DNA from: Alnus glutinosa
Lineage: Eukaryota; Streptophyta; Magnoliopsida; Fagales; Betulaceae
DNA length: 64,000 bases
NCBI RefSeq assembly: GCF_958979055.1
Contig: NC_084893.1
Location: forward strand, 6,699,071 to 6,763,070
Direction of reading: 5' to 3'
Shown here: positions 45,890 through 56,542 of the stretch, one piece after another
Numbering within the stretch: the first letter of the stretch is position 1
Layout: each line of letters starts with the position of its first letter
The notes under the pieces: generated by a model
Databases searched by the model: none
What the model was told of the DNA's origin: nothing
Seen by the model: the letters and a program-made list of their open reading frames with translations, nothing else
Program-made: the position numbers and the translations under genes

Positions 45890-46230
45890 CATGGTGTTAG
45901 TGTGAGATAGGGAAACAGAGACCGATCAATTTGGTAGAATTTGGTCCAGCATTCGGCACCACTAAGAAATTGTTCTAAAGAGACCCATTATGCATGCCTC
46001 AGTCATGCTCATGCATGTTACTTTCAAAGAACCCATTCCTATTCGATCCATCCCAAAATTATGGCTGAAATCAGCTGACGTTTAATTTGATACTGAAAAA
46101 AGATGGAGAACTAGATTCATCATCACCACCTTATCATTAAAGAATCAAGAGAGATTTTTTTTTTTTGAAGTATAAATTAATTGCCTTGTCCATCACCCAT
46201 AGTCGTGAACGAAGCCAGCAAATTAACACA

Positions 46231-46632
46231 ATGAGAAGAAGCAGTGACATCTACACTGGCAAGAACCAGCATGGCTGGGACACCACTTCCTACGATTACC
46301 ATTCTCATATTCACAAAATGGAAAGGATTCCCACTATGCTCCCCGAGGTTCCCCAGTACCCCAACGTGCATAAAGCCTTCAACAACAAGGTCGCCTACGA
46401 TGAAGACCATGGCGGATCTGACCACTACAAACACCATCACAAGCATCAAAACCCTGTGCGGTTCCAAGAAAAGATTGAGGTGATCGAGTGTGATCGAGTT
46501 GATGAAGAAGCAGGCGGTAAGAATAGGAGAGGCGGCGAAGTTTACGAATTCAAAGAAAGTGTCGACATGGAAGCTGATGCCTTCATCAAGCAGAAGCGCA
46601 AGGGCTTTGAGCTTTGCAAGTGGAAAGACTAG
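46231..46632 (+). CDS. Small plant-specific protein, gene A copy 3
   Basis: A single-exon 133-residue protein starting MRRSSDIYTGKNQHGWDTTS and ending GFELCKWKD. It carries changes not seen in the others (HKMERIPTMLPEVPQYPNV, VAYDEDHGG, IECDRVDEE, KESVDMEADAFIKQKRK). The frame is open and the C-terminal EADAFIK.KRKGFELCKW motif is kept. About 330 bp upstream the leader is interrupted by the hAT-like element, so the regulatory region is shorter than in copies 1 and 2 unless distant elements still act. Function unknown. Confidence 0.7.
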   Translation: MRRSSDIYTGKNQHGWDTTSYDYHSHIHKMERIPTMLPEVPQYPNVHKAFNNKVAYDEDHGGSDHYKHHHKHQNPVRFQEKIEVIECDRVDEEAGGKNRRGGEVYEFKESVDMEADAFIKQKRKGFELCKWKD

Positions 46633-47607
46633 GCAGCTTCCAAGCATCGATCGATGTAAGCCAATTAAGGTTGATTGGCAGGCCAAACTTATTAAATAAT
46701 ATGCCTGTCTCTAGCGTCCCCAAACTTTCTTTTGTTGTTCTTCAATGGCATATTAAGATATGCAGTTAATATAATAAATGAATTAATTAAGAAATGATAT
46801 CTATATCTATATATATATTATCATATTGTTCGTTGTTATGGATTTATTTCTTTCGAGTATTGATCATATACAAATTCTTTATTGTTGTGTTTGATAACGA
46901 CCTTGTTTTCTATTCTTAAATCAAAAACACTAGCAAATAACTTAACATATAAAACTCTACTCAAAACTAGGGGTGATAGTTTGTGTTTGCGTATCGGGTT
47001 AGGATCTGTTGTTGGAGAATAAATCTGCAGCAAGTCAGCAAGCCACCCACGCCACGCAAGCCACTCCTAAAATCTTCCAAATAGAGATCAGCACCGCACC
47101 AGTCAGATGAGCACCACTGCCACAAGTTATCCATGGATGTAAAGAGCAGCAAGTCATCAGGAATCAACATATCAACAGCTCAACCCATTCTTTGATCTCT
47201 TGTCATCAGAGAGCCATACTCACAATCTTTCAACCCATACCTGCATTTATCTTCTCCCTTTGTACTTTGGTCTTTACCCTTTCTTAAGTCTATATATTGG
47301 TGTATCTTGTAACCAAAATATGTAATGAAAAAAGAGAATCTTCATTGAGCTCTTTAAACTTTCTCTAAATTTTGGTGAAATATTCTATTTTTTTAATTTT
47401 AACTATCACTTTTTAAAAGGTTCCTACATCAAATTCTCTAATTATTTCTCTATTTTAAACATATATTATTTTTTATTGATTTTAAAAGCAACCACTTTAA
47501 CTACCATGAAAAGTTGCTCCAAATACCCATTTGTCTGAATACCCATTTTTCTGCAGACCCATTTTCTCAGCCGTAAATAAGTCCAAAATCCCAGCGCAAA
47601 GATATAC

Positions 47608-47824
47608 CATGTACATGCGAAAATGCTTGAGCCCATCCTTATCCTGAACAGAAGTAACTATCTTAACTCTTTCACGAGGAGGCTTTGATGGTTGGTCAGT
47701 GACAGCCTCCAGAGAAGACTGCATTAAACTACCAATTAAGTTCTCTTTTTGCAGACTCCTCCACAGCTCGCAACACATCTTCAGCTGATTGTGCAAATGT
47801 GACAAGCTCTTGCTTCCTCAACCT
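47608..47824 (-). pseudogene. Captured host exon inside the nested TIR element, unidentified
   Basis: On the minus strand, after an acceptor (atcctatag), the frame reads LRKQELVTFAQSAEDVLRAV then EESAKRE. A frame change near 47745 leads to LIGSLMQSSLEAVTDQPSKP and PRERVKIVTSVQDKDGLKHF then RMYM, followed by a donor (gtatat). Good splice borders and non-repetitive protein text suggest a captured genomic exon of a real gene. The family is not recognised. One frameshift separates the two halves. Confidence 0.55.
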
Positions 47825-49857
47825 ATAGGATAAAAATTTGATTGGCAAACATGGTAAGGAAAAAGTGTTAATAAAACCAGAAACAAAGATATGAAGTTCC
47901 CATGGTTCAACATAAGCATCTAAATGTCAAAATTACTTCATGAGATACAGATGAAAGTAAGGAACAAATCTGCTGCCAAATAAAATCAATTAAAAAAAAA
48001 TCAAGTTTGCTGACAACCCTGCCTCTAATGGCTTTTTTTGGCTTTTCCAATGGAGCTAAAAGATTATGCGGATTGATATTGAAGGCTGCACTGCAGATAT
48101 CGACTGTGCTGAACCAGAGATTTTATTTTTTATTTTTATTTTTATTTTTTTTGGGTTATCAGAATAAGATAATTGGCAGGCCGCAATGCAATCAAATTGT
48201 TACCAAACCATTCTTAAGTCAATACTTTCACCTAGCCTGCACATCCTAATGGCTTAAAATAAGACCTAGGCAGTCAAGGAACCTAGCAGACTTGCACCCA
48301 AAAGGCCAAGCTCTATATCTACCTCAACACTCAACAACAGCACAACATGTTAATGTTCAATGATACAACATAAAACACACAAAAGGAAAAGGAGAAAAAA
48401 AATTATGTTAAGAAGAAAAATTTACTTTCTCGATTACATCTAAAAAATACTTGCATCTATGAAAAACAATATAAATTAACTTACTGATAAATCAATTAGA
48501 GCATGTGACTTTAACTAATTCTAACTTCATCTGCATCATTTCCAAATTCAAGCACCCCAACCCAATCCTCTGTCAACAAGAAAACAAAGTAGACTTGCAC
48601 GAATTAATTACAATTAGCTCTTCATAATGTAACACCTACAGAAACCACATGCTGATATTCCTAAATGTTCTCTTCTAAACAAGCCTAAGAAAACTTTTCG
48701 CCCATTTTACTACAACTGTTACACTTGACTTCCAAAGGAAAAAGTCATCTTTCAGTTAATTAATATCTACATTCCATAATGCTCAGCTAGTTCTGTTGTA
48801 ATCTTACATCATGCAAAATGCTAAAAGCAACCCACAATGGAGCCACCCAGCCCCTTCTCTATCAGAATATATTCATGCATTGTCATAATTGAGTGACCAT
48901 TATGAGACAAAGGTTTCAAACTTTTCTAAAAGGTGACAAACATCCTATAGAACCTATTACTACCAAAACTCATAAAAATCCTGGAGTATCAAAATATCTT
49001 TATGCATGTAAGCCATTGAATAAAAAGAAAGTTACTTTACAGCATTTACATTTAAGCATTAATTATTCCTTTGAGACATTGTGGCCACACAAAAGTACCA
49101 GAATTTCATTGACATTCCAATAAAAAATTCTTACCCAATTTCTTCAAATCAGATGCAAAGTGTTTTGTCATCATTTGTTCTTAAAAGGTATACTTCCATT
49201 GTGATGACTAGAATTACATTTCAACCAGCATAGATACTTAATTGGCAAATATTCCACAGATGCAATGTTTAAATGTAGCCATTAGAAGATGAGAGAATCA
49301 TTTCTCCTTAAAAACCTTTGGATAAGGAAAAGAACAATGGAAACGGCGGAATTCAAAAATAATAAAATAAAATGTTTAGCATTCCTTCCTTGTGCAATTA
49401 TTAACACATATTCATACATTCTGATGAATGCCGAACTCCCTGTTATATGGTACCCCCATACTCCCATAGTATCACATATTCATACAAGTTGGCATGTTGC
49501 AAAATAATTTGGAGATTCCCTTTCTATTGTGGGTTACACCGTAAAATGGTTCTCAATCAAAACTTACAGATATCTTTTTTTTGATAAGTAAGAGTCTTAA
49601 TTATTCAACCTTAAATTGATAAAGTGAGCAAATTTAAGCTAAAACTAGAACAACATAAACCCAAATCATAGATGAAAAAACCCAATGCAGTAGTTCATCA
49701 TTTATTCACATCTATGGCAATACAACAAGTATTAAGTTCCAAGTTGCAGACAATCATCATACCTAGATGAAAAAAATTAGATCTTTGGAGCTAAAATCAA
49801 TACCCATATGAAAAAAACCAAATCTTTGTAAAAAAATTGAGATGGGCAACAAGAAAT

Positions 49858-50060
49858 CGTCACCTAGACGTCTTCAAGTGCAAGAGAGGGAGAGAGAGAG
49901 AGAGTCACCCACGTCTTCAAGTGCAAGAGAGGGAGAGGGAGAGGGAGAGAGAGTCACCCAGACGTCTATGGACTCTCTCTCTCTAGGTGTTGTATAGCAG
50001 AGAGAGCGAGAGAGAAGGAGAGACAGTGGGAGAGAGAGAGAGAGAGTAGAACCATGAAGA
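49858..50060. repeat. GA-rich tract with a duplicated block
   Basis: The block agtcaccca(c/ga)cgtcttcaag and tgcaagagagggagag occurs twice in direct orientation about 53 bp apart (near 49866 and 49908), followed by long GAGAGA runs. It is part of the leader-like region of the nested element. Confidence 0.7.
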
Positions 50061-52659
50061 ACTCAGCTTTGAGGAGAGACAGAGTGAGAGAGGGAAATTA
50101 CCGTGAAGAACTCGTCGTGACAGTGAATCAGTGATGAAGAAATTGGGCCACAGAGAGATGACGCGGAAGACGGAAGGCGCGGAGGAAAAGTGAGGAAGGC
50201 GGGAAGTGAGAAGGATATAATATTTTACTGAATAGCACGAGGAAAGTGAGGGTTAAATTTGGTGAGAGATTCTGACAAAAATTAGTTTAGAGAAATTATA
50301 AAGAGTTCAATGTATTGTGCTTTTTGAGATTTTTCTTCAAAATTTGGTGAAATGTTTAAAGTGGAGAGGCCAATGAGGATGCTCTAAACTTACCTTGTGT
50401 TCTCCTCTTCTCCTTCTACCTTTCTCTATTTTCTGTCTTCCCTTTATTTTCCAACATGGTATCAGAGCAAGAATACGCCAACGCCTTGTATCTTCGATCC
50501 TTCTCATGACAACCACAGAACCAGTTCATCCTTCACTCAGAAACTCTTCTCTCCACCATTTTGTCAAACACCTTAGCCACACCCGCGCGTCCCTCATGTC
50601 CTCCTGTACCTGCGTTCTCCATCTGCTTTCCGCCTCAGTTCAACGAACTCTTTCCTTGCTCTGTTTCACCAAAAAAACTCCACCATATATTTCAAGCTCT
50701 TCATCATCACTATCATCAAAGTTACCCATTTCGAAGCAGTCCATTCCTCCCACATCCAAATACTTACCACACTTATCCTTGTCTTCATCCACACTCTTGT
50801 CCCAATTTACTTTAATAAAATGTGGAGCCATGTCATCTTCACGTAGCATTTCTTTCTCTGCCTCTCCACTTCCACGTGCTCCTCCACATCACTCTCACTG
50901 GACCCACCATTCTCATCTTCCTCCTCTGTTAGATTCTCACATCACCTCTCAAATACTTTCCCATCTTCAAAAGGCAAACTCATCTCAGCATCTGTTTTGC
51001 CTAATCAAACAGCAAACACATCTTTCGCCTTTCGAAAAAAAAAAAACCAAAGCAAAGCAAAGAACAAGAAATCAACCCCAAAATCTACTGCCCACTTCTC
51101 AACTCATCCGGTGTCATCATTCTCTCAGCTGGGTGAATCACACTCGGCCACGTCTCCACATGCCAGAATCATCACATCCATGTCGGCTCCAGACAAAGGT
51201 AAGGACCCCTTTTTGCCACGGATACCTCAGGTCTCCCACACAGTATCATCCCACATTAAATGCCTCTTATGTGTTTTCTATATGCATTTACGGAACTAAC
51301 CTTTCCTTAGTGGACTCAGTCATTCAGTCACTCCACCATCACAAACAATACATACAAGAAATACCAGAAAATCCGACCCTCACTCATCCAACCCTTTTTT
51401 TAAACCGAGTTTCTTTTCGCAGCCTTTATCTAACCCCATCAGATATCAACCAGGCCATCTCAAACTTTAACAGGCCCATACCCGATACTACCTAGCCCAT
51501 CTCAGCCTCCATCTAACAAACATCAAACTTTAACCAACCCAACCCAGCCGCGCGTTCACCAATCCTTCTCCGATTTTATCCAAAACCGCACCAGTCCTCC
51601 GTACTGCCAGCAACTTTTGCTTTGCACTCTGCTGCTCCCTCTCTTCTCCTTGATTCTTTTCTTCTTGTTGCTCAGGTTTCTGGAAAACATATGGTTGTTT
51701 TAATCCAAGACCATTCTCATACCTTTGTTAATGGTTTTAATTGTTGTTTGCCAGAAGCTTGCTTGTATATCTCTTTTCTGTTTGAAGCATGCTTTCTTGT
51801 ACCTGTTTTTCTTGCAGTATCACTGCAGCCTCTGATCTCTTATATACTTGTGTTTCATCTGCTGTTGCTGTTCCCTTGAAATTGGTTCCTTGGTAATGCC
51901 CATTCCTGTGCTCTCTTCCCAATCCCATTTTTCTAGATGCTTCCTTTCCAATTTTATGCTCTGTTTGAGGGATTTCTTCAAATACCCACCAAGCTCTCCA
52001 TTCACCTTCCAAATCTTTCTCTCCAACACTCAGAAATTAAACGATCTTCCAGTTTCAGATTTTTCTCTATCTCCATATTGCACGTTTTTTTTTTCCTCAA
52101 AAAAAAAAAAATTCGTTTCACTGCAGATCTTTGCAGACCAGCCATTCCTCTGCTAATCGCACCAGCCCAGCTCTTCCTCACAGTCTCCATCACCTTCTCT
52201 CAGCTTTGTTCTGCCACGTTTCCCATCTCACTTGCCTTCTAGGACATACGTCAGAACCTTGTTCTCTTTATTTCTAGAAACATGTCTCACTCTCCACATT
52301 TTCTGCACGTCCCATGTCTCCACCCAAATCATGATCAGCAATCAATAAAAACCTTGATAGCTTCTACACCTTTTGTGAGTCTCTCTCGGGCGCTTGGCAA
52401 AATAAGGTGAAGATGGACTCTTGATTGTCTAGTCAATCCCAGCTAATCTACAGTCTACACATGTCCCCAGGGGGGCGAACCTTCAACCACTGATTTGCAC
52501 TTCTCTTTGTGCGTTTTATATTAATTTGGTTACATTTTTACTTGTTTTCTTTTCTTTTCTTTATTTTCATTGACAGAAAAGTGTTTTGGTTGTAATCTTT
52601 ACATTTAGTTGAACATTGAAAAAAGAAGAAGAAGAAAGAAAAGAAAAGAAAAGCACAAA

Positions 52660-53060
52660 AAAAAAAAATCTTGGTCCATTGTTGGCCCAATTTCTCAATT
52701 TTCTTGCTTGAGGCAAATGTTCAAAGGCCTAAGCCCATTTAAGCCCTTTGGTGGCTCATTTCTCTTTGGCCCATTGTTGGTCAAATTTCAAGCTTGAGGC
52801 ACATGTTTCAAGGCCCAAGCTCATTTAAGCCCTTTGTTGGCTCCTTTCTCTTTGGCCCATTGTTGTTCCAATTTCAAGCTTGAGACAAATATTCAAAGGC
52901 CCAAGCCCATTTAAGCCCTTTGCTGGCTCTTTTCTCTTTGACCCATTGTTGGCCCAATTTCTAGCTTGAGGTAAATGTTCAAAAACCCAAGCCCTTTGTA
53001 GGCTCTTTTCTTGGCCCATAGTTAGCCCTAAGTCTGGCTTTGAGATACAGTTTGAAAACC
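52660..53060 (+). repeat. Tandem array of approximately 80-100 bp units inside the LTR element
   Basis: Five imperfect units, each with tttggcccattgttgg, ccaatttcaagcttgaggca, aatgttcaaaggcccaagcc and catttaagccctttg-ggctc. They lie in the interior just before the polypurine stretch of the LTR element. Open frames over the array show a repeated protein text and are not genes. Confidence 0.75.
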
Positions 53061-53571
53061 CAAACCAATCCAAAAAAAAAAAAAAAAAAGAAGAAGAAAG
53101 ATAATGAGAAGCAAAAAAACAAAATAAAGGAAGTTCCATCCATCAATTTACTGGGGGATGTTAGAGAATAAATCTGCAGCAAGTTAGCAAGCCACCCACG
53201 CCACGCAAGCCACTCCTAAAATCTTCCAAATAGAGATCAGCACCGCACTAGTTAGATGAGCACCACTGCCACAAGTTATCCATGGATGTAAAGAGCAGCA
53301 AGTCATCAGGAATCAACATAGCAACAGCTCAACCCATTCTTTGATCTCTTGTCATTAGAGAGCCATACTCACAATCTTTCAACCCATACCTGCATTCATC
53401 TTCTCCCTTTGTACTTTGGTCTTTACCATTAAGTCTATATATTGGCGTATCTTGTAACCAAAATATGTAATGAAAAATCAGCAAGATGTAGTCCTTTACT
53501 TACCTTGTGTTCTCCTCTTCTCCTTCTTCCTTTCTCTATTTTCTGTCTTCCCTTTATTTTCCAACAGGATC

Positions 53572-54160
53572 GTGTCAAGACATGGATATAAGACTATATA
53601 GATCAATTCTAACCCGACCTATTTAATTAAATGGGTCAAACCCTCAACGATCCTAGCTAAGTAGCTAACTCTCAAATTTTGTATTGGATTCGAGGGCAAT
53701 ATCAAAATTGTCTGCCATTATGTCGCGTGTTGGATTCGGGTCGTGTCGAAGCATAAGTATAAGACTATATAGATCAACTCTAACCTGACCTATTTAATTA
53801 AACCGGTCAAACTGCTCAATTTTAATCATTTAATTTCATGTTTGGTTCATGGGTCATATCAAAATTGTCTGCTATTATGTCGTGTATTGGGTTTGGGTCG
53901 TGTTGTATTGTGTCGAAGAATAGGTATTAGACTATAAATATCAACTATAACCCGACTCATTTAAGTAAATGAGTTAGACCTCTCAATCCTAACTCTTTAG
54001 TTTTGTGTTGGGTTCGGGGTAGTGTCGTGTCGAAACATAGGTATAAAACTATAAAGGTTAACTCTAACCCAACTCATTTAATTAAACGGGTTAGACTTTT
54101 TAATCCTAACCCTTTAATTTCGTGTTCGATTCGCGGGTCGTATCAAAAATTGTAAGGCAC
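53572..54160. repeat. Degenerate approximately 140-bp tandem array (unit 3)
   Basis: The unit 3 counterpart of 38528 and 42372. Its first bases continue the sequence interrupted by the LTR element at 47006, as the duplicated ggatc shows. It passes at about 54130-54155 into a short piece resembling the 3' end of the hAT-like element of units 1 and 2, then into gene B flank. Confidence 0.75.
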
Positions 54161-54566
54161 TTATTGAATCGAATGATGGCCTATATTGATGATCAAGAGG
54201 GGGGGATTACAAATAGATTAGAAAATATAGTCGGGAGGGATCACTCACCCACCTAATCGTCTAAGACTATAGTTTATATGTAATTAAGTTACTAGAACTT
54301 ACTCTGAGAAAAGGCATTGAATCTGACATAATTAAGTTTAATATTGCAATTTAGCCATAATACCAAAACCATTGAATTAGCTGGAGATCGACGAGCTTTG
54401 GACTCCAAGATCGAACAACATGCAGGCTGTCAAACATATCTTCAAGCAAGAAGAAATGAGAGAGAAAGCAATTAACATTTGTTTGCTAGCTCTGTGTTCT
54501 AATTATACTTGGAATCCACATAACAGAAAGTAATTAAGGCTACACTAATCATATACATATAATGGA

Positions 54567-55007
54567 TCAAAACAAATTATCCTTTTCCGGTGGAATAGCA
54601 GACTCATTATATCTCCTTGAAGAAATCTTATTCAACAAATTTCTAAGGCTATGCTTGCTCTCCTTGCGCCTCCTATGGACACGGCTTTGACTATCTAACC
54701 CAGTAAATGGAATATTATCTGACTCCAGTAGCCCTACCTCTAACCTTTTGGACAAGGTCACAATCTCGTAAGAGTCACATAACGACTGCCCGAAGTCCCA
54801 AGTTGCAACCTTGCTGTTGACGTCCTTAGCAGATGATTTGCTCGTTGCTTGTAGCTTGAACCGAGAAGGGTTGCCTTTGAAATTTCTCCGGGAGGCATCA
54901 AATTCATTCATTGGTTTAGAGCTGCCGGTGTGGCTGTGCCATGCCTGAGCCACAGCCTTGAGGATTTCGAGGTCTGGCTCGTCTTCAAGCTCTAGCTTCT
55001 TCTTCAT
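54567..55007 (-). CDS. Small plant-specific protein, gene B (intact copy)
   Basis: A single-exon 146-residue protein, MKKKLELEDEPDLEILKAVA to PPEKDNLF. Blocks that look conserved are QAWHSHTGSS, NEFDASRRNFKGNPSRFKLQ, ATWDFGQSLCDSYEIVTLSK RLE and the basic SRVHRRRKESKHSLRNLLNK. There is no membrane segment or signal peptide. The basic patch could serve nuclear targeting or RNA/DNA contact (inference). I recall similar unnamed plant proteins but no function. Its 3' 150 bp and 3' flank are repeated twice to the left as truncated copies, so this is the only copy able to make the full protein here. The first ATG is well placed behind a leader with ctctctatagcctctc (minus strand). Confidence 0.7.
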   Translation of the reverse strand: MKKKLELEDEPDLEILKAVAQAWHSHTGSSKPMNEFDASRRNFKGNPSRFKLQATSKSSAKDVNSKVATWDFGQSLCDSYEIVTLSKRLEVGLLESDNIPFTGLDSQSRVHRRRKESKHSLRNLLNKISSRRYNESAIPPEKDNLF

Positions 55008-56047
55008 GGTCCTTTTTCTCTTGCTAAGACAGGCTTGTTGGGGCCATGTAGTTACCTTGGGTGAATTAGAGCCTTAAATTGAGAGGCTATAGAGAGAGAT
55101 AGGCTGCTCCCATCCATATCTTTTCAGTCACCAGATGGTTTTTATCTTTTCTCTCTGTCTATGAGCTGAAAACTACTAAATGGCAATTTGGATAGGCCTG
55201 TGTCTAGGATTGACATCAATTTGTTTTTTTGTCTCTACTTATAGATGCCAATTTTTTTCTCAATAATGAAGTTAAACTTATAGCACATTGGGAGTTCTTG
55301 GGGCCTTTAAAATGGACAAAAGTATGCTATTATGGTAAAGATAAATTTTTATTTTTTTATTTTTATTTTTATAAACTTGAACAGCTTACTGTTTGTGTTG
55401 AATTCGAATTGTTTATCATGGATGAGAGTCTTTTACTATTATTTGAAATTGAACAACGTAGACATTTAAAATGAATGGTCTAAATTGAGCCGCAAAGGTA
55501 TTCAAAATGAATAAAAAGATTAAAAATTAAAAGAAGTTAAGAGATAGCCCAACTAACTTGAAGGAGTGGCCTCCCTCGGGGTGAAGAGATGGTCGGCCCA
55601 CTCCAACCACCCCCTTGAAATGACTATCACCTCTTAATGTTTTTTTTTTCTTTTTCTTTTTCGTGTTCAACTACTCATACGAAGATGAGGGATAGTTGGA
55701 CCTCCACAATTGGCCTCCCCCTTAGTGTTAACAAAAGAAGGTGGTTGATCACTCACCTCAGAGGATGAGGGGTCATCGGCCACTCCCTTAACGGGTGCCC
55801 AACCACTCTCTTTAACTTTTTTTGTTTTTGTTATTATTTTTAATGCCTATGTGGCTTGGGGGCCTCATTTGGGGGACGGGGGAGGGGGGAATGGGGGCCT
55901 ATTGAGGCCTATGTGAGGGGTTCGCTTGCTCATCAAACGAGCAAGGTGTCAGGCGGGTCAACCCTATCTTACATTGTCCTAACTACTCATGCTTATGCAA
56001 AAATAATTAATTTACTTAAAGGAAAATTACACTTACCCTTCAGCTGA
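55008..56047. other. Intergenic DNA between gene B and PCH2
   Basis: Contains the probable gene B promoter (right side of 55007) and a stretch at 55555-55830 with imperfect gtggcc/ggtcggccactcc and ccaacca words. This is similar in style to the CCACCC cores of the MITEs at 9205 and 37937, but I could not define terminal repeats. No gene seen. Confidence 0.45.
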
Positions 56048-56262
56048 AAAATGATTTCTTAATAACTCTCACACAATTTTCTCTCACATTGTGTAAGACT
56101 TACATGCATGAGTTCCACACAACGTGAGAAGAGTTGTGTGGGAGGGGTTGTAAGGGAATCACTTTTCCCCTTAAGTCAAATAGCAAGCGCATCATTTGTG
56201 TAGGAGGGGTTGTAACGAAATCACTTTTCCCCTTAAGTCAGACAGCAAGCCCATCATGTGAC
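56048..56262. repeat. Eroded fold-back MITE with a 62-bp tandem duplication
   Basis: Arms aaaatgatttcttaataact...cacattgtgt and the reversed gaatcactttt...acacaacgtg form an imperfect hairpin (about 56048-56170). A block of about 62 bp (ggaggggttgtaa, aaatcacttttccccttaag, tcagacagcaagcccatcat) occurs twice in tandem at about 56139-56199 and 56201-56261. It lies about 280 bp upstream of the PCH2 start. Confidence 0.65.
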
Positions 56263-56542
56263 TCACACATGATATTAAAATGACTATTATGCCCTCATAA
56301 TAAATTGAAAGGGTATGTGTAATTTTATTCTGCTTTAGAAAAGGAAAGTTATCAATGAGGAATGACGGCATAATGATACCAAGTTGGGCCCAGCCCAGGC
56401 CCAGCAACAGTAGCGCTGGGCTTGGCACAAGCATAAAAAGTGCACCGTCACTTTTCCTTCTTTTTCCCGCCCATTCCCAAGGAAAATTCGAAAACCTCCC
56501 ATTCCCCAAATCTTCATTGAGAACGCGTTCCACAGGTGTAGC

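Larger units (their letters stand above)
47334..50384. mobile_element. TIR element nested in the left LTR, carrying a host gene fragment
   Basis: The left end gagaatcttcattgagctct and the reversed right end gagcatcctcattggcctct form an imperfect inverted repeat that continues with tttaaa and aatttt/ggtgaaat blocks. Flanking triplets are aaa and taa, close to the TAA/TTA preference of PIF/Harbinger, but not proof. The interior holds a captured exon near 47608-47824 and, at 49860-50220 (minus), a GC-rich leader-like region with (GA)n. No transposase is visible. The element is about 3.05 kb. Confidence 0.65.
47007..53566 (+). mobile_element. Non-autonomous LTR retrotransposon fossil, interrupted by a nested element
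   Basis: The right LTR is 53159-53566 (408 bp, TG...CA). The left LTR is split: 47007 to about 47333 and about 50385-50456. The primer-binding site tggtatcagagc, complementary to initiator tRNA-Met, follows directly at 50457, and a polypurine stretch ctggggga precedes the right LTR. The 5-bp target repeat ggatc lies at 47002-47006 and 53567-53571. The 2.7-kb interior has no recognisable gag or pol, so it is of the large-derivative, protein-less type; the superfamily cannot be assigned. By eye the two LTRs differ at about 2-3% of positions, which suggests an insertion of the order of a million to a few million years. Apart from the nested insertion the outline looks whole. Confidence 0.88.
44408..54715. 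repeat. Tandem triplication, unit 3 (expanded by insertions)
   Basis: It begins at aattgaaaactaatgaaaat and runs through gene A copy 3 and the tandem array to gene B, here complete. The right limit is set by the position in gene B (aatattatct, near 54715) at which units 1 and 2 stop. About 7.8 kb of this unit is later insertion: a hAT-like element (44697-45889) and an LTR element (47007-53566). The hAT-like element of units 1 and 2 is missing or reduced to a few dozen bases near 54135-54155. Confidence 0.85.

Noticed and set aside
37117-46686. Long minus-strand open frames (169-180 codons) opposite all three gene A copies
   Set aside because: They mirror gene A codon by codon and change wherever gene A changes; no independent family resemblance. 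Shadows of the real gene.
49570-49600. LINE or SINE remnant (ttttttttgataagtaaga on the plus strand)
   Set aside because: Resembles the reversed end of a LINE tail, but only about 20 bases match and there is no target repeat.
50395-51495. 366-codon Ser/His/Pro-rich open frame in the LTR element interior
   Set aside because: No gag, protease, integrase or reverse transcriptase signature; low-complexity text across a primer-binding site and LTR end. Not supported as a protein.
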